From Burkholderia latens (lineage in GTDB: Bacteria > Pseudomonadota > Gammaproteobacteria > Burkholderiales > Burkholderiaceae): DNA of 64,000 nucleotides. The DNA is taken from the NCBI RefSeq assembly GCF_902499045.1, contig NZ_CABVPL010000004.1, forward strand, positions 186,001-250,000, given 5' to 3'. Each line of letters starts with the position of its first letter. Position 1 is the stretch's first letter. The notes below the pieces were generated by a model, which was not told the origin of the DNA, searched no databases, and saw only the letters and a program-made list of their open reading frames with translations. Made by a program: the position numbers and the translations under genes. Below, piece by piece: positions 34,206 through 43,043 of the stretch.

Positions 34206-35419
34206 CCGTACCAGCAGAAGTTCTGAATCGCTTCCTGGCCGAAGCCCGTCCGTCGGCCACGTATAAGGTGATGGATCGCGTGGCCGCACGGCGCGCCAGT
34301 GGTGCGGCGGTGATCTCGCTGAGCGCCGGCGAGCCGGATTTCGATACTCCGGAACACATTCGCGAAGCTGGCATCGCGGCGATCCGGGCAGGTCATACGC
34401 GCTACACGCAGGTCGCGGGGCTGCGCGCGCTGCGTGAGGCTATCGCCGCGAAGTTCGAGCGCGAGAACGGTCTGAACGTCGACTGGCGCGACACGCTCGT
34501 GTGCAATGGTGGCAAGCAAGTGATCTTCAATGCATTGGCCGCCACGCTTAACGAGGGCGACGAGGTTGTGGTGCCGGCGCCGTATTGGGTCAGCTACCCT
34601 GAAATCGTACAGCTCTGCGGCGCGATGTCTGTGATCGTTCCATGCGGGGCAGAAAGCGGTTTCAAACTTACGGCCGACGCGTTGCAAGCGGCGATCACGC
34701 CGCGCACGCGCTGGCTGATTCTGAATTCGCCGTCGAACCCGACAGGTGCGGTCTACAGCCGCGCGGAACTGCAGGCGTTGGCGGAGGTGCTGCTCGCGCA
34801 CCCGAGGGTGCTGGTGCTCTCAGATGACATTTACGAGCATTTGATCTTCGACGGCATCGAGTTTTTTACGCTCGCCCAAGTCGAGCCGCGTCTACGCGAC
34901 CGCGTGCTGACGATGAACGGCGTATCCAAAGCGTATGCGATGACGGGCTGGCGTATCGGCTTCGGCACGGGTCCCGGCTGGTTGATCGAAGCGATGGAGA
35001 AGCTGCAAGGGCAGCAGACGTCGGGTGCATCGACTATTTCGCAGCATGCCGCGGTCGCCGCATTGACGGGACCGCAAGACTTCATCCAACACTCGCGCAT
35101 CGCATTCCAGCGCCGGCGTGAACTGGTCATTGAACAGCTCGCCCAAGCGCCGGGTCTGCGTTGCGCGGTACCACAGGGCGCGTTCTACGTGTTTGCGTCA
35201 TGTGAAGGCCTGATCGGCAAGACGACGCGTGCGGGGGTACATCTCGACAGCGACGAGGCGGTGGTCAACGCGCTGCTCGACGAGGCCGGTGTCGCCACCG
35301 TGCATGGCAGCGCGTTCGGTCTTGGGCCTTACATTCGCATCGCATACGCCCTCGACGACAAGTCCCTGGCGCGCGCTTGCGCGGCCATTCAGGATTTCTG
35401 CACGACGCTTGCGGATTGA
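34202..35419 (+). CDS. Pyridoxal-phosphate aminotransferase, class I (aspartate aminotransferase-like)
   Basis: A 405-residue fold-type I aminotransferase. The PLP lysine is K243 in NGVSKAYAMTGWRIGF. SAGEPDFDTPEHI, NSPSNPTGAVYS and SDDIYEHLIFDG (the Asp that contacts the PLP nitrogen) are the other family signatures. It is translationally coupled to the third RraA gene. A plausible role is to convert a gamma-hydroxylated amino acid into the 2-oxo acid that the RraA aldolases cleave to pyruvate; this is inference from gene order. Confidence 0.92.
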   Translation: MTVPAEVLNRFLAEARPSATYKVMDRVAARRASGAAVISLSAGEPDFDTPEHIREAGIAAIRAGHTRYTQVAGLRALREAIAAKFERENGLNVDWRDTLVCNGGKQVIFNALAATLNEGDEVVVPAPYWVSYPEIVQLCGAMSVIVPCGAESGFKLTADALQAAITPRTRWLILNSPSNPTGAVYSRAELQALAEVLLAHPRVLVLSDDIYEHLIFDGIEFFTLAQVEPRLRDRVLTMNGVSKAYAMTGWRIGFGTGPGWLIEAMEKLQGQQTSGASTISQHAAVAALTGPQDFIQHSRIAFQRRRELVIEQLAQAPGLRCAVPQGAFYVFASCEGLIGKTTRAGVHLDSDEAVVNALLDEAGVATVHGSAFGLGPYIRIAYALDDKSLARACAAIQDFCTTLAD

Positions 35420-35497
35420 ACGTAGTCGCGTGCGCGGGCTCGTTACCTTCGGTGAATCGAGGCCGCGCCGCGGCGATATTAGTGCAAGGTGATTTAG

Positions 35498-36304
35498 ATG
35501 ACTCGTGAATTTACCCGGTCGCAGTTCCGGTTTAACGTCGACGGCACGGCGCTGGACGTTTCGGCCATTCATCGTGACGGCGAAAAAGCGCCGATCGTGT
35601 TCCTGCACGGCTTCGGTTCCACGAAAGAGGACTACGCAGATATCGTGCGTCATGCCGCATTTGACGGGCATCCGTTTATTGCATATGACGCACCGGGGTG
35701 CGGCGAGACCCGTTGTGCCGATCTGTCGCAGATCAATATCCCGTTTCTTGTGAAGACTGCCAGAGCTGTTCTGGACCATATCGGTTTCGATCGCTTTCAT
35801 CTGATCGGGCATTCGATGGGCGGTTTGACCTCATTGATGTTCGCACACCAGCAGCCCGAGCGTGTTCTAAGCTTTGTCGATATTGAAGGAAACATCGCTC
35901 CGGAAGACTGCTTTCTCAGCCGACAGATCGTCGACCATGCACGGGACGACGCCCAACGGTTTTTTGACGACTTCATTGAACGCACGCTGCATGCGCCTGC
36001 TTATGCAAGCGCCCTATATTCGGCGAGTCTGCGCCACAAGGTTCGCGCCGAAGCCGTCGGCGGTATTTTTCGATCGATGGTCGATCTGTCGGATAACGGC
36101 GATCTTATGACGAAGTTCCTCGGTCTGCCGATGCCTCGGATGTTTATGTATGGCGAGCAGAATGCATCCCTTTCCTATCTGAAGCACATCCAGGAGAACG
36201 GGGTTGAACTGGCCGAAATACCAGATTGCGGACATTTTCCGATGTATTCCAATCCGGTGTTGATGTGGGAGGCGATTGCAGCGTTTCAAAAGCGATCAAG
36301 CTGA
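35498..36304 (+). CDS. Alpha/beta hydrolase
   Basis: A 268-residue alpha/beta hydrolase. The nucleophile elbow is GHSMGG with S106. The oxyanion loop is FLHGFGSTKEDY, and the C-terminal histidine lies in IPDCGHFPMYSNP; an acid in MYGEQNAS-like context is probable but not certain. There is no signal peptide. It follows the aminotransferase by 78 bases and precedes the permease by 50. It may hydrolyse an ester, amide or lactone form of the substrate before transamination; the substrate is unknown. Confidence 0.85.
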   Translation: MTREFTRSQFRFNVDGTALDVSAIHRDGEKAPIVFLHGFGSTKEDYADIVRHAAFDGHPFIAYDAPGCGETRCADLSQINIPFLVKTARAVLDHIGFDRFHLIGHSMGGLTSLMFAHQQPERVLSFVDIEGNIAPEDCFLSRQIVDHARDDAQRFFDDFIERTLHAPAYASALYSASLRHKVRAEAVGGIFRSMVDLSDNGDLMTKFLGLPMPRMFMYGEQNASLSYLKHIQENGVELAEIPDCGHFPMYSNPVLMWEAIAAFQKRSS

Positions 36305-36354
36305 CATGGCGGCTTGAAGAAAAGACGTCGGACCAGAGGCTGACGGCGGAGACA

Positions 36355-37860
36355 ATGATGAATTCAAAGAGAAAAGAAGGTGTAGTAGTTGGGCAAGGGG
36401 AGGGAGCCAGCCGCAAAGCTTGGCTCGAGTCTCACGAGTCCGGATATCACCAGACCCTGGGTAATCGACAGGTGCAGATGATTGCGATCGGTGGAGCGAT
36501 CGGCACCGGCCTTTTTCTGGGTGCGGGCGCGCGCCTGCAAGCGGCTGGCCCCTCGCTGGCGATCGTTTATCTTGTGTGCGGCGGATTTTCGTTTCTCATT
36601 CTTCGCGCCCTCGGCGAGCTGGTGATGCATCGGCCAAGCAGCGGCAGCTTCGTATCGTACGCACGCGAATTCCTGGGTGAGAAGGCATCATTCGTCGCTG
36701 GCTGGATGTACTTTCTGAACTGGGCGATGACAGGCATTGTCGACATCACCGCGGTCGCGCTGTACATGCACTACTGGGGTGCGTTCGCAGCTGTTCCGCA
36801 GTGGGCGTTCGCGTTGATTGCGCTATTCATCGTCGCGGCGATGAACTTGATTGGCGTGAAATGGTTTGCCGAGATGGAGTTCTGGTTCGCCTTGGTCAAG
36901 GTTGCGGCGATCGTGATTTTCTTGATCGTCGGGACCGCGATCCTCGGCGGCGGGGGGGAGGTAGCGGGCAGCGCGACGGGTATGCATCTGATTGCTGATA
37001 ACGGCGGCCTTTTCCCGCACGGAATGATGCCGGCGTTGGTGTTAGTGCAGGGAGTTGTATTTGCATTTGCTGGTGTCGAGCTGGTGGGAACTGCTGCAGG
37101 CGAGTGCAAGGATGCACGAAGCGTGCTGCCGCGTGCAATCAACAGTGTGATTTGGCGGATAGCGCTGTTCTATGTTGCGTCGATTGTATTGCTCGTATGC
37201 CTTCTGCCTTGGAGCGCGTACAAGGCAGGACAGAGCCCGTTCGTTACTTTCTTCAGCGCGCTCGGCATTTCCGGCGTGGGTTCAGTGATGAATATCGTTG
37301 TGCTGTCGGCCGCACTGTCGAGCCTCAACTCCGGGTTGTATTCGACCGGCCGTGTGTTGCGCTCGCTGTCAATGGGCGGGTCCGCGCCGAAATTTCTAGC
37401 GCGAATGAGCACGCAATCGGTGCCATATGCCGGGATTCTCGTAACGGTCGCAATATATCTCGTCGGTGTCATGCTGAACTATCTAGTGCCGACCAGCGTG
37501 TTCGAGATAGTTCTCAACGTTGCATCGATCGGCATCATCAGCACGTGGGGATTCATCGTTGTATGCCAGATGAGGTTCCGCGCAGCAGTCGCGCGCGGCG
37601 ATGCGGAGGATGTTCCGTTCAAGATGCCGGGGGCGCCCGTCACGTCATGGCTCACATTGCTGTTCCTGGTCGGTGTGCTCGTACTGATGGCGTTCGATTA
37701 TCCGGGGGGCACGTGGACCGTCGCGTCTATTCCGGTTCTTGCATTGCTTCTCGTCGTTGGTTGGATGTGGATGAGCAGGCGTACGCACCGAGGCGTACTG
37801 ACGCACTCAATGTCGTCGGCCGTGCTTACGGAGAACGGGCTGGAGAGCGAAAAATACTGA
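36355..37860 (+). CDS. Amino-acid permease, APC superfamily (AAT family)
   Basis: A 501-residue, 12-helix amino-acid:H+ symporter of the AAT group (GabP/CycA/AroP-like). The N-terminal signature is HQTLGNRQVQMIAIGGAIGT followed by GLFLGAG. ALGELVMHRPSSGSFVSYA and EAKLGxR-like segments follow. The ATG pair at 36355/36358 follows GGCGGAG. Its place in the RraA/aminotransferase operon suggests that the substrate of the pathway is an amino acid. Confidence 0.92.
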   Translation: MMNSKRKEGVVVGQGEGASRKAWLESHESGYHQTLGNRQVQMIAIGGAIGTGLFLGAGARLQAAGPSLAIVYLVCGGFSFLILRALGELVMHRPSSGSFVSYAREFLGEKASFVAGWMYFLNWAMTGIVDITAVALYMHYWGAFAAVPQWAFALIALFIVAAMNLIGVKWFAEMEFWFALVKVAAIVIFLIVGTAILGGGGEVAGSATGMHLIADNGGLFPHGMMPALVLVQGVVFAFAGVELVGTAAGECKDARSVLPRAINSVIWRIALFYVASIVLLVCLLPWSAYKAGQSPFVTFFSALGISGVGSVMNIVVLSAALSSLNSGLYSTGRVLRSLSMGGSAPKFLARMSTQSVPYAGILVTVAIYLVGVMLNYLVPTSVFEIVLNVASIGIISTWGFIVVCQMRFRAAVARGDAEDVPFKMPGAPVTSWLTLLFLVGVLVLMAFDYPGGTWTVASIPVLALLLVVGWMWMSRRTHRGVLTHSMSSAVLTENGLESEKY

Positions 37861-38124
37861 AAGACGTGCGCGATACCGGTCGCGTTTGCGAGTCAGTATC
37901 GTCAAAAAATAGAACAATTCCAAAGCTGTTCTAGAAGATTACCGCCGTGTTTCAAGTGTACTGACTCATCCTGAGAGCGCAGCGGTTGTATGGTGCAGCC
38001 GCGTTATTTTAACTGTATGTAAGTCGACAAATCTCGATCGACCGTTCACTCGCGCTTGGCAATGAGACGGTGTTCGGTACAGTCAGAGATGACTTTACCT
38101 TGGAGACTAATGGTGGAGACCACG
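37861..38124. other. Intergenic region before LivK-type gene
   Basis: These 264 bases carry no supported gene and no convincing terminator. The stretch 37900-38030 is AT-richer than its surroundings and probably contains a promoter for the binding-protein gene. Confidence 0.4.
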
Positions 38125-39270
38125 ATGAATTTCACGACGAAAAAGCACGCGCTCCTCGCGGCCGCTGCGATGTTCTGCGCGACGATTGCAACACAGGCTG
38201 AGGCCGATCAAATTGTCAAAATCGGCCATGTCGCGCCGCTGACCGGCCAGATCGCCCACCTCGGGAAGGACAACGAGAACGGCGCGAGACTTGCTGTCGA
38301 GGAGATTAACAAGAAGGGGCTCGTTATTGGCGGTCAGAAGATTACGGTGATGCTCGATGCACAGGACGATGCGGCCGACCCGCGCCAGGCGACCCAGGTC
38401 GCTCAAAAGTTGGTCGATGACCACGTCGTCGCGGTAGTTGGGCATCTGAACTCGGGTACCTCGATTCCGGCATCAAAAATCTACAGCGATGCCGGCATCG
38501 TGCAGATATCGCCCTCGTCAACCAATCCGATCTTGACGCAGCAAGGCTTCAAGACGACGTACCGAATGGTCGCGACAGACGCGCAACAGGGGCCGGCGCT
38601 TGCCAACTACGCGGTGAAGAATCTGAAGGTCAAGTCGGTGGCCATCGTCGACGATGCGACCGCGTATGGCCAAGGGCTCGCGAACGAGTTCGAGAAGACT
38701 GCGAAGGCGCTCGGCGTAAAGGTCGTATCGCACGATGCGACGAACGACAAGGCGGTGGATTTCCGTGCGATTTTGACGAAGATCAAGGGTGAAAATCCGG
38801 ACGTGATCATGTACGGCGGCATGGACGCGACGGGTGGTCCGTTCGCGAAGCAGTCGAAACAACTGGGGCTGCGCGCGAAAGTACTCGCCGGCGACGGTCT
38901 GTGCACCGAAAACCTGGCGGATCTGGCCGGCTCTGCAACCGACAACGTGATCTGCTCGCAAGCGGGGCTGGCACTCGAGAAAATGGCAGCGGGCAAGGAA
39001 TTCCAGCAGAAATACGAAGCGCGCTTCCATCAGCCAATTCTGATCTACGCACCTTTCACCTATGACGCCGTGTACATCATTGTCGATGCGATGAAGCGCG
39101 CGAATTCGACCGATCCGGCGAAGATTCTGCGAGAAATGCCGAGGACAGATTACACCGGGGTGATCGGGGAAACGACGTTCGACTCGAAGGGCGACCTCAA
39201 GCACAGCGTGATTTCGCTTTACGACTATAAGGCAGGCAAGAAGATGCTGCTTGACGTTGTGAAGATGTAG
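38125..39270 (+). CDS. Branched-chain amino-acid-type substrate-binding protein (LivK family)
   Basis: A 381-residue periplasmic family-1 binding protein of HAAT-type ABC transporters. The signal peptide is MNFTTKKHALLAAAAMFCAT followed by IATQAEA. The mature part begins DQIVKIGHVAPLTGQIAHLG and has VVGHLNSGTSIPASKIYSDA, IVQISPSSTNP and VDDATAYGQGLANEF. The ATG at 38125 has GGTGGAG before it. No LivHMGF permease or ATPase genes are in the window, so the protein is an orphan that must use a transporter encoded elsewhere, or act as a sensor. Confidence 0.92.
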   Translation: MNFTTKKHALLAAAAMFCATIATQAEADQIVKIGHVAPLTGQIAHLGKDNENGARLAVEEINKKGLVIGGQKITVMLDAQDDAADPRQATQVAQKLVDDHVVAVVGHLNSGTSIPASKIYSDAGIVQISPSSTNPILTQQGFKTTYRMVATDAQQGPALANYAVKNLKVKSVAIVDDATAYGQGLANEFEKTAKALGVKVVSHDATNDKAVDFRAILTKIKGENPDVIMYGGMDATGGPFAKQSKQLGLRAKVLAGDGLCTENLADLAGSATDNVICSQAGLALEKMAAGKEFQQKYEARFHQPILIYAPFTYDAVYIIVDAMKRANSTDPAKILREMPRTDYTGVIGETTFDSKGDLKHSVISLYDYKAGKKMLLDVVKM

Positions 39271-39415
39271 TTTGGTGGGCGAGCTAGCGCGCTGAGACGG
39301 GTCGCCTCTAGGCGGCCTGTCATCAAGTACTTCGCTATTTCAACGGTCTAGCGTGGGATCGCTCAGTCATATGCACTCTGCCCGCTGCGCTTCAGCTGGC
39401 CGACGGGAACCTGTC

Positions 39416-39473
39416 TGTAGTGGTCTAATGAATCCGGACACTGATTTAGGCGAGAATGTCCGCCATGAAGAGG
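39416..39473 (+). repeat. Possible IS3-type left-end fragment
   Basis: A stretch beginning TGTAGTGGTCTAATGAATCC and ending with ATGAAGAGG looks like an IS terminus followed by the first codons of an orfA. It abuts the broken hydratase at about 39474, where the hydratase frame suddenly stops, so it may mark the breakpoint. Assignment is from general resemblance only. Confidence 0.3.
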
Positions 39474-40107
39474 TGTCACCCATGGACGACCAGATTCGGA
39501 TAGCCTTCCGCCTGCGTGGCGTACGGCTTGTCGTAATGGATGCGGTGTCCGTTGAAAGTCAGCGCGGAGTAACGGAACATCAACACTTCCGTCGGGACGA
39601 TTTCCCTTTTCCACGAGGCGTTATCGGGCGCAGCGGTGGGTGCGGGCGCCGGTGCACCGCGAACGGCTGGCTCGCGATAGACGATGTCGTGTTCTTCGTC
39701 GATGGCGAGTTTGTGCGCGCGCCGGATCTGATAGCTGACGGTGACGAAGCTCAGTCTTCCGCTTCGGCCTTCCTTTTCGCTGACCTTCAGAACCTTCGAC
39801 TCGCGGCTGATTTCGCTACCGACTATGAGCGAGACAGAAAACGCAAACGGCCGCCTGCCCACATGCGTCGTGGCAGCCCGAGATCAGGGAGGAAGCCGCC
39901 TTTTTGCGGATGCCCGTCTTCTGCAATGAGGTGCTGAGGCACGGTCGGCCTGAAAAAGATCCAGTGCCAGAGATGGGGGAGCGCTTCGCCGACTTGGGGA
40001 GGCGTCTCGTGGCCCAGTGTCGCGCTCAGGGCGGCTGCAGATGTCTGAGTGAGGATATCGCTGGCGTTTTCCCTACGCTCGCCGACTCCCGTGTCCTGGT
40101 CGTTCAT
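39474..40107 (-). pseudogene. Frameshifted and truncated acyl-CoA hydratase (mesaconyl/itaconyl-CoA hydratase-like)
   Basis: Two adjacent frames give consecutive parts of one FAS1-like/MaoC hydratase. The N-terminal part (from 40107) has LPHLWHWIFFRPTVPQ, GGFLPDLGLPRRMWAGGRLRF. The second part continues LIVGSEISRESKVLKVSEKE and ends VPTEVLMFRYSALTFNGHRI then HYDKPYATQAEGYPNLVVHG. A single-base loss near 39828-39836 breaks the frame, and a stop at 39477 cuts off the last part. Such enzymes act on C4/C5 dicarboxyl-CoA esters, for instance in itaconate degradation. The gene is a relic. Confidence 0.82.
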
Positions 40108-40218
40108 GCGTGTCTCCGACGCGGCCTGGGCCGGCGGATTCGTTTTCGATACGGAGACTCTATGTGAACGTTCTGACGCGCGGAAATAACAGTTTCAAGT
40201 CGCGGTCATAAGTCAAAC

Positions 40219-41220
40219 CTATTGCGGCTCGTCTTCCTTTTTTTGCGCATTTTCTTGGGGAGCGTAAGCCGGTCGAGCGGAAAGGCGTGCCTCGTCGGTT
40301 AGCAATTGTGCGGTCGTCCAGATACCGCGTCGCACCGCGTCCGAAATCTGCGCAACGAGCACATCGACGACACAGCGCACAGCCACGGGGATACGTCGAT
40401 TTTGCGGCAATGCAAGCACGATCTTGCGCTGCAGACCGGCATCGACGAGGGGCGCCGCACGGAGCGCGCCCCGTGCGACATCATCCGGGATGGCAATGCC
40501 CGGCAGGATCGTGATGCCGACTCCGCCTAAGACGAGGCTTTTCTGGACGCTCATCGCGTTTGTCTCGGCCGCCACGTTCAACCCGATTCCTGCGCTGATG
40601 CACGCCTCCTGTACGAGCGTGCGGATGCCATGCGGCGCGTTAGGCAGGATCATTGGCAAGTGTGCGACCTGCGTGAGATGCACAGGAGAGCCCGAGCTGT
40701 ACCCGGCATCCGGACGTGCGACGACCCACAGCTTCTCTTCGACGAGCGGCGTAACCTGGAGTATCGGAGACGGTTTGGGATCGTAGAGTAGTGCGGCATC
40801 CACCTCGCCGATTTCCAGCCAATTTTGCAGATGACCCGTGTACCCCATCGAAACCCGGATGCGTACGGCGGGAAATTGATATGCGACGGAAGTCACCAGT
40901 TCGCTTACAAGCAGGTCGCATGTGCTGGGCAACAGGCCGACCGTCACGGTGCCGCTCACGCCGCGCGAAGGCTGCATTTCGGATTTCGCGCGATCGAGTT
41001 CGGCCAGCGCGCGCCGCGGGTGTTCGACAAAGATTTCGCCAGCTTCCGTGAGATCCATGCCGTAGCGGCCGCGCGAAAAAAGCGGCGTGCCGATGTCCTC
41101 CTCGAGGAGTCGTAGTTGCCGGGAAACGGCCGGCTGCACGATGTGCAGCAATGCGGCCGCCCGCGTGACGCTTCCCGTCTCGGCGCCGGCGAGCAATGCT
41201 CGAAGCTGCTTGATATCCAT
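40219..41220 (-). CDS. LysR-family transcriptional regulator
   Basis: A 333-residue LysR protein. MDIKQLRALLAGAETGSVTR with AAALLHIVQPAVSRQLRLLE is the helix-turn-helix region, and FSRGRYGMDLTEAGEIF follows. The C-terminal tail past residue 300 is longer than usual (ARLSARPAYAPQENAQKKED). The start at 41220 fits the domain; the extra residues to 41241 are not needed. It is divergent from the split TPP decarboxylase genes starting at 41338 and probably regulates them. Confidence 0.92.
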   Translation of the reverse strand: MDIKQLRALLAGAETGSVTRAAALLHIVQPAVSRQLRLLEEDIGTPLFSRGRYGMDLTEAGEIFVEHPRRALAELDRAKSEMQPSRGVSGTVTVGLLPSTCDLLVSELVTSVAYQFPAVRIRVSMGYTGHLQNWLEIGEVDAALLYDPKPSPILQVTPLVEEKLWVVARPDAGYSSGSPVHLTQVAHLPMILPNAPHGIRTLVQEACISAGIGLNVAAETNAMSVQKSLVLGGVGITILPGIAIPDDVARGALRAAPLVDAGLQRKIVLALPQNRRIPVAVRCVVDVLVAQISDAVRRGIWTTAQLLTDEARLSARPAYAPQENAQKKEDEPQ

Positions 41221-41337
41221 GAAAACCCCGCCCAATACCAAAACCGTATAGAGGAATCAAATAATTCTATTTCTGGGGTTATCACAAAGCAAACTATGAT
41301 TCCTGCACCAAATCGTTGCGTCCATGGAGACGAATTT

Positions 41338-41871
41338 ATGAGTACGTCAGTTCAGGCGCCAGCCTGGCAGCAGGCCATTTTCGAGGTGCTAAAGGAAGGT
41401 GGCGTCAAACAGGTCGCCTATGTGCCGGATGCGGGCCATTCGCATGTGATCCGGAGCGTGATTGCCGACCCGGACATCGAGGACGTGGTGTTGACCACGG
41501 AAGAGGAAGGTGTGGCCGTCACCAGCGGCGCGTGGCTCGGCGGTCAGCGCGCCGTCCTGCTGATGCAGAGCAGTGGCGTCGGCAACTGCGTGAACATGTT
41601 TTCGCTGCTGCAAAGCTGCCGCTTTCCGTTCTTCACGCTAGTCACGATGCGCGGCGAGTACGCCGAATTCAATCCGTGGCAGGGACCGATGGGCAAGCAG
41701 ACGCAGGCGGCGCTCGAACTGATGGGTATCACCGTGCTGCGTGCGGACGACCCCGATCAGGTGGGCGAAATCGTCAGCGCGGGGTTTGATGCCGCCTTCG
41801 AAGCGGGTGAACAGGTCGCGGTACTGCTGTCGCAAAGCCTTATCGGCCGCAAGAAATGGGAGAGAAAGTAA
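41338..41871 (+). CDS. TPP-dependent 2-oxo acid decarboxylase, alpha (PYR) subunit, sulfopyruvate decarboxylase-like
   Basis: A 177-residue protein with the pyrimidine-binding domain of a thiamine diphosphate enzyme, split as in sulfopyruvate decarboxylase (ComD). The cofactor-activating glutamate is in VVLTTEEEGVAVTSGAWLGG, and LLMQSSGVGNCVNMFSLLQS is the next signature. GEYAEFNPWQGPMG is typical of ComD/phosphonopyruvate decarboxylase-like proteins. The ATG follows ATGGAGACG. It is coupled with the beta subunit (TAATG overlap). The product aldehyde could have gone to the now broken aldehyde dehydrogenase at 42573. Confidence 0.87.
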   Translation: MSTSVQAPAWQQAIFEVLKEGGVKQVAYVPDAGHSHVIRSVIADPDIEDVVLTTEEEGVAVTSGAWLGGQRAVLLMQSSGVGNCVNMFSLLQSCRFPFFTLVTMRGEYAEFNPWQGPMGKQTQAALELMGITVLRADDPDQVGEIVSAGFDAAFEAGEQVAVLLSQSLIGRKKWERK

Positions 41872-42461
41872 TGTCCAAGCCATCTAACGCTGTCGATCGC
41901 CGCCAGTTCGTTGCGAGCCTGCTCGAGTCCGTGCCCGAAGCGCTCGTCGTGACGGGACTCGGTTCGGCCTCGTACGATGTGTTCGCCGCGGGCGATCATG
42001 ACAGGAATTTCTATCTCTGGGGTGCCATGGGGGGCGCCGCGTCGCTGGGTCTCGGTCTTGCACTGGCGCAGCCCGACAAGCCTGTCGTGGTCGTGACGGG
42101 CGATGGCGAGCAGCTGATGGGTATCGGCAGCCTCGGGACGGTCGGCGTGAAGCAGCCGAAGAACCTGACCATCGTGGTTCTCGATAACGGCCATTTCGGC
42201 GAGACGGGGATGCAGCGCAGCCACACGAGTCTTGGCACGGACCTCGTCGCGGTCGCAAAAGGATTCGGCATTCAGGACGCGTTTGTCGTCGATCGCCTCG
42301 ATGGCGTCGCGGCTGTGGTCGAGCGCGTACGCGCAAAGAACGGTACCACGCTCGCGCAGGTTTTCATCGCTGCAAACGAACCGCCGCGCGCGCTTCCTCC
42401 GCGCGACGGGGTCTTCGTCAAGAACCGCTTCCGCGCATCACTCGGTTACGCACCGTTCTGA
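41871..42461 (+). CDS. TPP-dependent 2-oxo acid decarboxylase, beta (PP) subunit, sulfopyruvate decarboxylase-like
   Basis: A 196-residue diphosphate-binding domain of the split thiamine diphosphate enzyme (ComE-like). The GDG...N cofactor motif runs GDGEQLMGIGSLGTVGVKQP then KNLTIVVLDNGHFGETG. Its ATG overlaps the alpha-subunit stop. Together the two subunits should form an alpha2beta2-type decarboxylase for a 2-oxo acid such as sulfopyruvate, phosphonopyruvate or a related compound. No sulfo- or phosphono-specific genes are nearby, so the substrate remains open. Confidence 0.87.
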   Translation: MSKPSNAVDRRQFVASLLESVPEALVVTGLGSASYDVFAAGDHDRNFYLWGAMGGAASLGLGLALAQPDKPVVVVTGDGEQLMGIGSLGTVGVKQPKNLTIVVLDNGHFGETGMQRSHTSLGTDLVAVAKGFGIQDAFVVDRLDGVAAVVERVRAKNGTTLAQVFIAANEPPRALPPRDGVFVKNRFRASLGYAPF

Positions 42462-42572
42462 CATCGCGTATCTCAGGCAAACAGGCGTGGGTTGCACGTG
42501 CTCATCGCGTGGCGTTGCGCGCTTGCCTGACATCGCAGGTCGATATGCCTGAAACACTGGGAAGAGAATCTG

Positions 42573-42962
42573 ATGGAACGCTATCGTCACTACATCGACG
42601 CAGAGCGCTGCGAACCGGCTTCCGGTGAGTGGTTCGAAAGTGAAAGCCCGTTTACCGGGCAGCCGTGGGCGGAGGTCGCTCGCGGCAACGCCGCCGACGT
42701 CGACCGGGCGGTCAACGCCGCTCACCGCGCGTTCACCTCGGGAAACTGGCCTGCGCTCGGCGCGAGCGCGCGGGGCCTGCTGCTGCACCGGCTAGGCGAT
42801 CGGCTGGCCGAAGAGGCTGCGCGGCTGGCCGGGATCGAGGTGCGCGACAACGGCAAGCTGTACTCCGAAATGCACGCGCAGCTCAACTACCTGCCGCAGT
42901 GGTTCTACTACTACGGCGGTCTTGCGGACAAGGTGCAGGGGAGCGTCATCCCTCTCGACAAG
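42573..42962 (+). pseudogene. Aldehyde dehydrogenase, N-terminal fragment cut by an IS3-family element
   Basis: The first 130 residues of an NAD(P)-dependent aldehyde dehydrogenase (MERYRHYIDAERCEPASGEW, FTGQPWAEVARGN, AHRAFTSGNWPAL, YYGGLADKVQGSVIPLDK). The frame ends exactly at the IS left end, with the TGA belonging to the element. NAD-binding and catalytic parts are absent, and the sequence beyond the element belongs to a different gene, so the insertion was accompanied by a deletion. It was probably the last gene of the TPP decarboxylase operon. Confidence 0.9.
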
Positions 42963-43043
42963 TGACCCTAGCCCACAAAACTGTCCCATTTGGAAGTGGA
43001 AAATGCCGGCATGACGTTGTCATCGAGACCAGGAGGTCATGCC

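Noticed and set aside
32172-34289. 705-residue open frame on the minus strand opposite the three RraA genes
   Set aside because: It has no recognisable domain, is rich in Arg/His/Asp as GC-rich antisense frames are, and lies wholly opposite three well-supported genes.
39305-39320. Short CGCCT/AGGCG palindrome after the LivK-type gene
   Set aside because: Five-base stem with a two-base loop; not a credible terminator.
39353-39937. 194-residue plus-strand frame
   Set aside because: Opposite the hydratase relic, whose minus-strand peptide segments are family-like across two frames; the plus frame has no similarity I recognise.
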